A stretch of DNA of 29,140 bases, from contig BBFD01000013.1 in the NCBI GenBank assembly GCA_001313065.1, positions 1 through 29,140 on the forward strand, given 5' to 3'. The notes beneath the pieces were generated by a model. The model did no database searches. It was not told the origin of the DNA and worked only from the letters and a program-made list of their open reading frames with translations. This DNA is from Silvimonas sp. JCM 19000 (lineage in GTDB: Bacteria > Pseudomonadota > Gammaproteobacteria > Burkholderiales > Chitinibacteraceae). The translations under genes were made by a program, and so were the position numbers. The stretch's first letter is position 1, and the number at the start of each line of letters is the position of its first letter. Positions 20,018 through 29,021 of the stretch are shown in pieces.

Positions 20018-20218
20018 GTGGCGGCCCGGTTTAAATCGAGATTACATTTTTTTCCAAAGGCAGATATCGATTCCGGCAAGAAGGTGACTTTTGTCGGACA
20101 AAAGGTGATAGATGCCGATCTTCCGGTTAACAAACCTGTGAAAGTCGACGGGTATAAAGTAATTAGACAGAATGAAGCGAAGCCGGTGGCTAAAGCGGCT
20201 GGCGATGCCGGAAATTAA
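20018..20218 (+). pseudogene. Orphan Rhs tip fragment
   Basis: From 20061 the frame encodes DIDSGKKVTFVGQKVIDADL and VDGYKVIRQNEAKPVAKAAG, then stop at 20216-20218. It duplicates the tip of the displaced rhs fragment (21434-21592). Just before it, GAGATTACATTTTTTTCC copies a stretch of the immunity gene at 20408-20890 (20697-20714, there with one more T), so the left edge is a recombination junction. Confidence 0.65.
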
Positions 20219-20247
20219 TGAGGATGCTGATAGACATCCATCCGACC
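20061..20247 (+). repeat. Rhs tip plus immunity start, direct repeat A
   Basis: This is a near-identical copy of 21434-21622. It covers the tip tail and the first bases of the downstream immunity gene, but here the start codon reads ATAG instead of ATGG and the sequence leaves the other copy right after GACATCCATCCGACC. Confidence 0.8.
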
Positions 20248-20372
20248 TCGATAAAGTCGAGAAACCTGACCATAGAGGTGGTACAGATGTATTTGAATCA
20301 CCTGAGGGCCGGGGTGCGCGTTTTGATCGCGATGGTGCTTTCCAGACGTTTCTCGAGCCCGCGCGTAAGTGA
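20248..20372 (+). pseudogene. Second orphan toxin tail, fused to the tip fragment
   Basis: In the frame running through the junction, DKVEKPDHRGGTDVFESPEG is followed by RGARFDRDGAFQTFLEPARK and stop at 20372. The end resembles the C-terminal strand of secreted toxin tips (RFDxDGxFxTFLEP). It precedes a strong AGGAGG (20398-20403) and the immunity gene at 20408, which is probably its partner. Confidence 0.45.
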
Positions 20373-20407
20373 TAAATTTGAAAATGGAGCACAATTCAGG
20401 AGGCAGC

Positions 20408-20890
20408 ATGCTCGCTGAACAGATAAAGCTTGCGTTTAGTAAGGGGGGCGGTGCCGCGATAGATTTGAATTTTATCCCCGAACTATCCGCAAATCGGGTT
20501 TGCTCAATCATTGAGGTATTGCGCCAGAAATTAACACTGGTGAAGGCAGAAGATAGTGACGGGTGCGTTGTAACTGACATTACTGCTTGCCTGGATAGGC
20601 CCCGAGGCACGGTCTTTACTACCTGGACGCATGGAGCAGTGATTGAACAGCTGCAATTTTACGTGAGTTGGAAGGACCCTCAGAAAATCTTCGCCGAGAT
20701 TACATTTTTTTTCCAGAGGACATTGATTGGAATAAATACTCAGCTGATGATTTTCTGGAATTTGTGGCCGAGATTGTTGCCGCATCTGGTGAGCCAGATT
20801 TTTTACCTTCGATATGAAAATGCAAATTGGCGCTATGGAGATATAGGACCTGAATCCTGGGTCATTTTGTCGCATAAAAGTGTCCGCTAG
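20408..20890 (+). CDS. Putative immunity protein paired with the 20248-20372 toxin tail, frameshifts
   Basis: ATG 20408 lies 4 bp after AGGAGG. The protein, about 160 residues, reads AIDLNFIPELSANRVCSIIE, then VVTDITACLDRPRGTVF, THGAVIEQLQFYVSWKDPQ, AEITFFPEDIDWNKYSADDF after repair of the T run near 20706, and YENANWRYGDIGPESW after another break near 20813. It is acidic and compact, as expected of an immunity protein. No family name is assigned. The stop at 20888-20890 overlaps the stop of a minus-strand fragment. Confidence 0.6.
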   Translation: MLAEQIKLAFSKGGGAAIDLNFIPELSANRVCSIIEVLRQKLTLVKAEDSDGCVVTDITACLDRPRGTVFTTWTHGAVIEQLQFYVSWKDPQKIFAEITFFFQRTLIGINTQLMIFWNLWPRLLPHLVSQIFYLRYENANWRYGDIGPESWVILSHKSVR

Positions 20891-21086
20891 ACCGAGCGCC
20901 GGTGCAGCACGTCATAGCGCACCCCCTCCGGCGTCGGCACCGATTCATACAGACAAGGCGCGTCCGCCCGCCAGCAATCGGCTCGACCGGTTCCGTCATG
21001 CATGTTGCCTTGTGCAGCAGCGTCACAGCGCATTAAACGGATGGTCTTCGGTCGGGGCCCGGCGGGTAATTGGGCGCGCAGATGCT
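20887..21086 (-). pseudogene. Truncated copy of the minus-strand ORF at 22392-22648
   Basis: Minus-strand sequence ending RADAPCLYESVPTPEGVRYD and VLHRRSV with TAG at 20887-20889 matches the intact ORF at 22392-22648 almost base for base up to about 21086, where rhs core sequence begins. The 5' part of the ORF is missing. Frameshifts are present. Confidence 0.6.
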
Positions 21087-21592
21087 GTATCACAACGATG
21101 TGGTAGGCAGCCCGCTCGCAGCAACAGACGGCGCGGGTCATATCGCCTGGAACACCTACTATCGCCATATGGCGAGCGGATGTTGGGCGCTAGTTCTACC
21201 AATAAGCAGTGGTTTGGCGGCAAGAGTTATGAGGATGCGAGCGGGCTAAGCTACTTTGGCGCGCGTTGGTATGACCCTGTGATTGGCCGGTTTATGGCGA
21301 TGGATCCGGTTGATTGAAATGAAGCTAATCCTGTCCATATTTTTTAATTATTTTGAATACGCGCTTGATAATCCCATTAGGTTTACCGACCCGGACGGAC
21401 GGTGCCCGGTTTGTGAAGCAGTCGGCATAATCGCAGATATCGATTCCGGCAAGGAGGTGACTTTTGTCGGAAAAAAAGGCAATAGACGCCGGTCTTCCGG
21501 TTAACAAACCTGTGAAAGTCGACGGGTATAAAGTAATTAGACAGAATGAAGCGAAGCCGGTGGCTAAAGCGGCTGGCGATGCCGCAAATTAA
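21087..21592 (+). pseudogene. Displaced Rhs 3' core with alternative tip
   Basis: Bases 21087-21330 duplicate the end of the main rhs gene (27023-27268): the core motif KSYEDASGLSYFGARWYDPV and IGRFMAMDPVD is present. The sequence then diverges to FEYALDNPIRFTDPDGRCPV and the tip VTFVGKKAIDAGLPV to stop at 21590-21592. There is no N-terminus. A TGG to TGA change after PVD (21315-21317) is a true nonsense substitution, not a run-length problem. The tip is only about 60 residues after DPDG, too short for a usual toxin. It is an archived cassette that could be moved onto the main gene by recombination. Confidence 0.8.
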
Positions 21593-21622
21593 TGAGGAGT
21601 GCTAATGGACATCCGTCCGACC
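21434..21622 (+). repeat. Rhs tip plus immunity start, direct repeat B
   Basis: This is the partner of 20061-20247. Here the tip is attached to an Rhs core and the immunity gene is complete, so this is the more ancestral arrangement. Confidence 0.8.
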
Positions 21623-22208
21623 GGCAAAGAAGTTGAGACTGCATGTCTGCAGGCGTTAAACAAGATTGGAATGCCAAAAAAAATATGGCTTTGCGCGAAC
21701 ATGCCTAAATCCCGATTTCGACTGTGCTATCGGTTTGAATCAGGGGGTATACCAAGATTATGTGCGTGTTAACCCTAACTTGTTTATTTACTGGAAGGCG
21801 CTAGAGGCGTTGATGGTGCAGTTTTACGGGGAGAGCTCGCGTACGCTGGGGCCATCTTATTCGGATGCTCTCGGGGTGAGCTGTCCTGAAATTCCTCAAT
21901 TCATATTTTCCGTGCGGGAAGATCTTGTCATTGAGTCTGCACGTCTGGCTCAAGCCGTTCAGGAATTTGGGATCCCATACATAAGCGCGTTTGCGTCTCC
22001 TGACAAATTGATGCCCCAGATACTGAAAAGTGTTCCGCGCAAGGGAGGCATGCAGCATCGGTACCCATTAGGGTTGTATCTCTCGAAGGGAAGAGCCACA
22101 GCATTGGAGTATTGCGAGCAGCAATGTCAAGAATTCAAAGCGCGTAATGCCGTCGTGGATGCCGAAGCAATGATGCGTTTGATATCTTTTCTTCATCAGC
22201 AGCCGTGA
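21605..22208 (+). CDS. Putative immunity protein of the displaced Rhs cassette, one frameshift
   Basis: ATG 21605 follows GAGGAG (21594-21599) and begins 12 bp after the tip's stop. The protein is about 200 residues: DIRPTGKEVETACLQALNKI, a frame repair at the A run near 21680, then YGFARTCLNPDFDCAIGLNQ, FIYWKALEALMVQFYGES, EDLVIESARLAQAVQEFGI and a C-terminus ending MRLISFLHQQP. It is not recognised as a named family. The start region is duplicated upstream at 20233-20247 in truncated form. Confidence 0.6.
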
Positions 22209-22387
22209 GTGCGGCGCCGACGGCTAACCCGCAAATCGGCTCGGATGGCGCAGCAGGTTATCCCTCACAAGACTCGACCAATCGGGCCGCAGAGGCGCCA
22301 GCGATTGCGCCGCTGCCCTCACCACCGCCTGAGGCGCCCGTTCAAGGCCCGGTGCCTACCCACGGCACGCGAATCAAAACTAAATAG
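22205..22387 (+). CDS. Short Pro/Ala-rich ORF, doubtful
   Basis: A GTG codon overlapping the previous TGA opens 60 codons rich in Pro and Ala (AIAPLPSPPPEAPVQGPVP) and ending THGTRIKTK. It has no ribosome binding site of its own but could be coupled to the upstream gene. It may instead be a leftover linker of a toxin. Base composition is higher in GC than the immunity genes around it. Confidence 0.25.
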   Translation: MSAAPTANPQIGSDGAAGYPSQDSTNRAAEAPAIAPLPSPPPEAPVQGPVPTHGTRIKTK

Positions 22388-22391
22388 CCCA

Positions 22392-22648
22392 TTAAACCGA
22401 GCGCCGGTGCAGCACGTCATAGCGCACGCCCTCAGGCGTCGACACCGATTCATACAAACAAAGCGTATCCGCCCGCCAGGCAATCGGCTCGACCGGTTCC
22501 GTCATGCACGTCGCTTTGCGCAGCAGCGTCACAGCGCAGTAAACGGATGGTCTTCGGTCGGGAATCGCGCGGCGCGTAATTTGGCGCGTAGATGTCGTGC
22601 CTTGTCCCCAACCACATCTGCAAGAAAAGTCGGCGTCGCGCTCAGCAT
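22392..22648 (-). CDS. Unrecognised 85-residue protein on the opposite strand, one frameshift
   Basis: Starting at ATG 22646-22648 on the minus strand: LSATPTFLADVVGDKARHL, then ARFPTEDHPFTAL, a frame repair (one G) at about 22529, VTLLRKATCMTEPVEPIAWR, ADTLCLYESV and TPEGVRYDVLHRRSV with stop at 22392-22394. A truncated copy sits at 20887-21086, directly upstream of the displaced rhs core just as this one is upstream of the main rhs gene. The function is not recognised. Confidence 0.55.
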
Positions 22649-22801
22649 GCCTTTTTTCGTTTTGTATTCGCGATGTAACGAAATTGCCACACGAAGCTTG
22701 TAAAAAATTGCAAGGAAACGAGGGATAAGCAAAAAATGCTTACCCGAAGCGGGTTTCCGCTTACGCCTTGACACTAAAAAACTACAATTCGGCCTTCGTA
22801 T

Positions 22802-25800
22802 ATGCATATCAAGAATTTCGCCTGCCTGCTCGTCGCCGGGCTCGTTTCGTTGTCGTCGGCTGCCACAGCCGCAGTGGCGCCGCTCTACAACGATTACTAC
22901 AGCGAAGATGGTGCTGCGCAGCGGCGGTCTTCAGATTCCAACTGGTTCGAAACCATTGATCCCTATACGGGCCAGTTGCTGATCAATATCCCGCTGTTTG
23001 ATATTCCGGGTAATGGCAAGGTCGACTTCAGCCTGTCGTGGGCGGCCAACTCGTCGGAGCCAGCGGCGGGCGGAATGCACCCACCTCGAATTCGCACCTC
23101 TCTGGTGCCCGGAACCCGGGCAACGCTTGAGCTGCCTGACGGCTCCACGTATGTGTTCTACAGCTCGTCGACGGCACCTGATATCTCTCTAACCATCAAC
23201 AACTGGAAATTGGTGGGTCGAGCGGATAGTACAAGCGGCGTTTTGTATGCGCCCAACGGTAATCGCTGGGTGATGTCGGCGTGGTCCAACGCGTCCCTGG
23301 ATTATTCGGTCGCTGCGCGGCAGGCCGGCTGGCATAACCAGTCGACCAAGCCCGTCGATGGGGATGTTCAGCAAACCGCTGGTAGTTTTATTTACCGAAT
23401 GCCAGCCTCTCAGATCGACCGGTATGGCAATACTGTCAATTACACCTACGATGGCACCAACCTGAAGACCATGACTGCTTCAGACGGCCGCAGCGCTTCA
23501 ATCACCTGGGGCACTGGCGGCTATCCAACCGTGGTGGTCGGCAATCGGACCTGGAGCTTTAACACCTCTGGCAACAATCACACGCTAACCCAGCCGGATG
23601 GCCAAACCTGGAACATAACGACTGGCACAACTTATAACACCGTAATGACGGGTGGCACCGTGGGCGGTGGCAACCCTCTGGTCACTGCGGTTACCAATCC
23701 GCATGGCGGCGTGACCAGCTACTTGTATGCCGCTTACCTCGTTTTCAACCCAGCCGCGACCTGCCCGGACACTCAGCCTACCTGCGTCACGGCAGCATTG
23801 CCTTGGGTGCGTGAGCAGCCGCACCCCGCTTTGGCGCTGAAAAGTACCAGCGATGGTAGCACCATCACTTATTCGTCGTTCTACGCTGCGGGCAGTAATC
23901 CGATTCAGGTGAACGCGCCTAATGCGGGCAACGCTGCACACATTAGCCGGGCAGTGGTCACCACCACTGCGAACAAAAGCTACACCACAACCTATCAATA
24001 CATCTCGCCGTATGAGATTACGGACTGCAACGGCAAGGCTTGGTCAACGGGGCTGCTGCTTCAGAAAACTATTGGGTCGGTGCAACAAGAAACTTATACC
24101 TGGAGCATGCAGTCCCTTCCCGGCGGGCAGGCGGGTATGGGCTATTGCACGGGCAATGGTGGCCGTCCAGTATTGACCGATACGCGCATCGTGCGCGATG
24201 GCAAGGCCTACGTCACCCACACCGATTTTGATGCCTATGGCCATCCGGCAGTCATTACAGAAACGGGCGATGACAGCAAACAGCGTATTACCCGCCGCAG
24301 CTATCTGAACGACACGACTAATTGGCAGCTTGATTCGCTGAGCACTGAAACGATCGGAGATGCCAGCAGTACGCTTTCTTCGCGCACCAATAGTTATGAC
24401 GCTCTGGCAGCCTGGCGCAGTCGGTCGCCGATGGCGTGACTACCAGTTATGCCTATGACAGCGCGGGCAATCTGTTCACACGCACTGATGCGCTCAATCT
24501 GGTCACCCGTTTTGAAAACTACTATCGCGGAATTCCGCGTACCGAAACACGGCCCTTCGCCAGTGGCACAGAGCCGGCCTGGTGCGCGGCGCCACGTAGC
24601 TCGGTAGCAATTACCCGGGTCGTCGACGATTTTGGTAACGTCACCTCGTACACCGACGCGCGCGGCAAGGTATTCAGTTATCAATATGACGGGATGAACC
24701 GTCTGACGTGGACCAAGCGTCCGCTGGGCAACGCAATCTCTATCAGTTGGACGCCCACCAGCCGGACCATCACGCGCGATGTCTACAGCAAGACCGATAG
24801 CTTTGATGGTTACGGCCGCAGCGTGACCACCAACGAAAATGGCGTTGTGGTAAGCCGCCGCTTTGATCCGCTCGGTCGACTCTTGTTCGAGAGCTATCCG
24901 GCACTGAGCGTAGGCGACACCTATGACTACGATCAGTTGAACCGAGTCGCCATTACCACTCACTCGGATGGCACGAGCAGCAAGTTTGGTTATACCGGCA
25001 GTGCGGTCGCCGTGACAGACGAAAACAACCACGTCACCTCGTCGTTCTATCAGGCCTACGGCAACCCGGATGACAAGGCGCTGACCGAAGTTAACCCTGA
25101 TGCCACGGTGAGCAGCTCGGCGACCTTTATCAATAGAAACGCGCTTGGCCTGGTCACTTCGGTGCAGCAGGGTAGTGTGGTCAGAGGCTGGCAATACGAT
25201 AGTCATAATTTCCTGGTTGGCCGCACCGATCCCGAGATAGGCCAGACCGTGCTGGGCCGCGATGCAGTCGGCAACTTGGTTTCACATAAGGTCGGCACCC
25301 AGCCTGCCGGGCATTACGCCGTTGATGCACAAGGTCGCACCGCCGCTAGCTGGTGGGACGACGGGGTAGCGCAGCAGGTTTGCACTCAACGCGATGCAAG
25401 CGGCCATGTGGTATCGGTTGTCAACGCATCCGCCACGCGTCAATACACCTATGACGATAACGGCAATACGTTGACCGAAGGCCTGGTTGCCGCGGGCAAT
25501 ACGTTGACCTTGACTCACGTGTGGGATGCGGATGATCGGCTGACTGCGGATATTTACCCGAACACCTGGCGTATCGAATACACGCCGGATGCATTTGGGC
25601 GCCCCACCACCGTGTCCATACGCATCGCAAATTGCCTATAACGGCCGTGGCAGCATCACTAACTGGCATGCGCCGAATGACCGGAATACGCACATTGCCT
25701 ATGCGGACCGTGGTTGGCCCGCGTCGATGGAAGTCGTGGCTAATTTTGTGCTGCCAACAGCACCCACCAAGCCTACGGCCCCGGTAGCGCCGATTGCGCC

Positions 25801-27820
25801 CACCAGGCCTGCCAATCCGACCGTAGCTAATCCGGGCGCGCAACCCGTGGCGCCCGCTCAGCCAGCTACTGCCAAGCCAGGCGCCGGCATTACTGGCGAT
25901 ACGGCATGTCGCAAGGCCTACCGAGCCCCATTCTGGCGGACTACGACAATAATGCGGCTGCCCGGCTGCAGTCGGATACCGCTATCTGGACGGCGAAAAT
26001 TGCTGCCTGCACCACGGACTGGAATAACAACGGTGCCTATTGGAGCAACGGTGACGCAGGCTGCCGCCAGACGTACACCGAGCCCAAGCTGAGCGATTAC
26101 GCGGGGCAGAGTAATCAGAACGCACGCTATACGGATGCTCATACCAGCTGGCAAAACAACATGAATCGTTGTGTGCGACATGGACCAGCCAGGCGCAGGT
26201 CTGGGTCAACTATTACGCTGCTGTTGCCAGCTATAACGCCCAGTTGCAGAACTGGCAGGCGGCAAACGCTGCCTACCAGCAAGACCAGGCCAACTATGCT
26301 GCGGCCATGGCCACGTATAACAACCAGATGACGGACTACAACAGCCGGCTTGCGACCTATAACCAGGCAATGACGGCGTATCAGACCGCGTTAAACCAAT
26401 ACAACGCGGACTATGCCGCATGGCAGACCCAGGTCAGTCAAATACAGGCTGGCGGCGTTGCTGCCATCCAGTCGAGTTATGGCTATGACGGTCTGGGTAA
26501 CCTGACTTCGGTAACCGATGCCGCAAACAGCAATTTCAATCGCCAATATGGCTACGATGCGCTCAACCGGCTCACCAAAGCAGACGGTCCTTGGGGTAGC
26601 GGCACCAGCATCAAATACGACGCGAATGGCAATTTGCTGAGCCAGACCCTAGGCGGTTACAACGTCAGCTACGGCTACGACAGCCAGCAATTGCTGCGGT
26701 CGATGGCTGGCACCAAGAACTACAGCCTGGCCTATGACGGTTGGGGTGACGTGACTTCACGCGGTGACGGCACCACCTATGTTTACGACGCCGCAGGTAA
26801 CCTGCGCTGGTTTAATAAGGGAGCGAGTAGCCAGATTGCTTATAGCTACGATGGCGCTGGCTCTCGCGTGCTGTCGGTAGCGACGGGACTTAACCGGCTC
26901 GAGTTTTATGACCTTGCCAACAAGCTGATCTATGAAAAGGATCTGTCGAGCGGGGCGGTACATGTTTCGTTCTTCTTGAACGGTCAGCGGATTGCGGATG
27001 ACAACGCCGGCGTAGCGAACTGGTATCACAACGATGTGGTAGGCAGCCCGCTCGCGGCAACAGACGGCGCTGGTCATATCGCCTGGAACACCTACTATCG
27101 CCTTATGGCGAGCGGATGTTGGGCGCTAGTTCTACCAATAAGCAGTGGTTTGGCGGCAAGAGTTATGAGGATGCGAGCGGGCTTAGCTACTTTGGCGCGC
27201 GCTGGTATGACCCTGTTATTGGCCGGTTTATGGCGATGGATCCGGTGGATTGGGATGAAGATAATCTCATCCACAGCTTTAACGCCTTTGCTTATACAAG
27301 TAATAACCCTGTGAGCAGAGTCGATGTGAGCGGCGCGAGTGACGGTACACCGGCGGAAGCAGCGGCTGATCAAGCTGGCAAACTAAACCAGGGCCGAGGC
27401 GCATCAATTGCGAAGATTCTGTCCAATCCGAATCTGAAAAAAACAGGGCCGTGCAGGAAGAAATAAAGAACGGCACGATGTCTGTTGAGGAGATGTCTAA
27501 GAATGCGTTCTCACCGGAGGTAGCGGATGCCGTAGAAAGTGTCACCGTCACAGCCCCAAAGCCCATACCGAAGGCTCCGACAGGGCGTGGAAGCGTAGAT
27601 CCATCTAAAAGAGACCCACAGCGGATCTACTCGCGCGTTACGGTTGAGAAACAGTTAGATAAGCAAAATCAAAAAATGCGGCAGGTGTCAGAATCCGCTG
27701 AAACTCGAAGATGCTAAGGGGCATCATATCGAGCGCCATGCGGATGGAGGAAAAACAGATGAGGCAAATTTGGCCGTCGTTTGCGCCGCATGTCATTTTG
27801 AGCTTCACAGACGGAATTGA
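22802..27820 (+). CDS. Rhs/YD-repeat polymorphic toxin with HNH nuclease tip, several frameshifts
   Basis: The protein of about 1,670 residues has a Sec signal peptide (FACLLVAGLVSLSSAATAA) and then an N-terminal domain starting DNWFETIDPYTGQLL-like (SNWFETIDPYTGQLLINIPL). Many YD repeats follow (YAYDSAGNLFTRTD, YQYDGMNRLTWTKRP, YTYDDNGNTLTEG). An unusual insertion at about 25740-26460 is Pro-rich and then Tyr-periodic. The Rhs core end is KSYEDASGLSYFGARWYDPV. After NNPVSRVDVSG the tip begins and ends in an HNH zinc motif: CGRC, GHHIERHADGG, NLAVVCAACHFELH. Such tips cleave DNA in target cells. Frames break near 24410, 25620, 25910, 26175, 27110, 27432 and 27671. No Shine-Dalgarno is evident before ATG 22802. 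No PAAR or VgrG partner is visible. Confidence 0.88.
27023..27268 (+). repeat. Rhs core end, duplicated at 21087-21330
   Basis: This segment (YHNDVVGSPLAATDGAG through the WYDPVIGRF motif) is nearly identical to the displaced copy 5,936 bp upstream. Both copies lack one C in the sequence for YRPYGERM, breaking the frame at the same place. Confidence 0.85.
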
Positions 27821-27826
27821 GACTAA

Positions 27827-28523
27827 ATGAACCCAAATCTCGATAGAGCCAAAGCTACATCTGAAATCGCTAAGAATATTGCAACAGATGGCTATCACTT
27901 ATATATGGTCGCGGGTGGCTCCCCGCTACCAAGGTACCTATATACCATTGGGCTGTCGGGTGTGTTGGGTTTTGAATTGATTTTTTGCCGGCGCAGTGAT
28001 GTTGACGGATGAAGCGGCAGTGGAGGTTATTAGAAGTACAGTTTCCGGACTGCGACAAACCGATGCCTTAAACGCCATAGAAATCGGAGGCATGAGCTAC
28101 TCGCTTTGCCCTGCACAAATTTCCTGGGCTAAAAGATTGGCCCTCGGCGCGTTCGACTACTTTAGAGTCGATAACCTTGTCTTTCGACAAATCGTGCCTC
28201 CGTCTGAAATCGCGACGATTGACGTGCCCCAAATGGCTGTCCCGTATTCGAGTGGGCAGCGATCTGTGTGGCGTTGGTTGGAACTTCCTTGGGAATATCC
28301 GGTGTCTTATAACGCCATTGTTGGAACTAATTTTCCCGCATTAAAGGGTGGGGCCATTTTGGAGGCTTCACGTTGGGAGGAGGAGTATTGGGAAATGTTC
28401 GTGGGCGACGTCGCATCGGAACAGGCCGAGAACCCTCTTATTGTGGGGATTTCAATTTTACTGGGGTACGACCCGAGTCTTGAACCAGCGCTGACAATAC
28501 CGCTTGAAAAAAGGAATCTATAG
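27827..28523 (+). CDS. DUF4262-family protein, probable immunity to the HNH tip, one frameshift
   Basis: ATG 27827 lies 6 bp after the rhs stop. The protein opens IATDGYHLYMVAGGSPLPRY and LYTIGLSGVLGFELIFAGAV after repair of the T run at about 27980; YTIGL plus a following FELI/PELI is the DUF4262 signature. The middle and C-terminal parts read FDYFRVDNLVFRQIVPPSE and SSGQRSVWRWLELPWEYPV. DUF4262 genes are known next to Rhs toxins. The stop at 28521-28523 depends on an A run; with one A fewer the frame would run to 28572. Confidence 0.7.
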
Positions 28524-28572
28524 AGAGAGTGCCGCCGATGATTGGTACCAGATGGGTGTTGGATGGGATTGA

Positions 28573-29021
28573 AATTGAATGGCTTTGTTCGTTCCAGGGC
28601 CAAGCGGGTTAGTCAGATAATTTCGCACTATTCTAGTGTAGGCCGTGCCTGAACTATAGGAATGGGGATTGCTTTCAACGAGTACTACTAGTGCTGCCTT
28701 CTGCTTTTTCTGACACAGCAATTGCGGAAAAAAAGCAAAATCAAACTGGTCTTGCCGCTAAGACGCGAAGATTGCGAGGATTTGACGTCTAAATGGCTTC
28801 TCGTGGATAAAAAAAATGGTTTGTTCCTGGAAATGGTCATCAACCGGGATTCTCATAAGACAGGCTGTTCAAAAAAGTGTTTAACAAATGCAATCGGATC
28901 CGAGTGGCGCTTGGCAGTCATGTGCCACATAACGCACCACAGCTTTTTTTGCAATTAGTGCTTGGTTAGCAATCGGGCCCAGCCTGTTGAAAGCCCGCGC
29001 GCACCGCTGTAGATAGGCCCA
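28573..29021. other. No clear gene
   Basis: The stretch is AT-richer and contains no recognisable protein. The longest plus-strand frame, from about 28722 to 28958 (KLVLPLRREDCEDLTSKW at its start), has no ribosome binding site or family resemblance and contains three A runs of 6-7. It may be a decayed end of the island. Confidence 0.4.

Noticed and set aside
22768..22788. Promoter TTGACA with TACAAT upstream of the main rhs gene
   Set aside because: The boxes are only 9 bp apart, too close for a sigma-70 promoter, and no other good -10 sits at 16-18 bp.
24394..25206. Minus-strand ORF of 270 codons inside the rhs gene
   Set aside because: It lies opposite continuous YD repeats and has no recognisable domain; shadow ORF.
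28722..28958. Possible 78-codon gene after the DUF4262 gene
   Set aside because: No ribosome binding site, no family pattern, and several A runs that make the frame unreliable.
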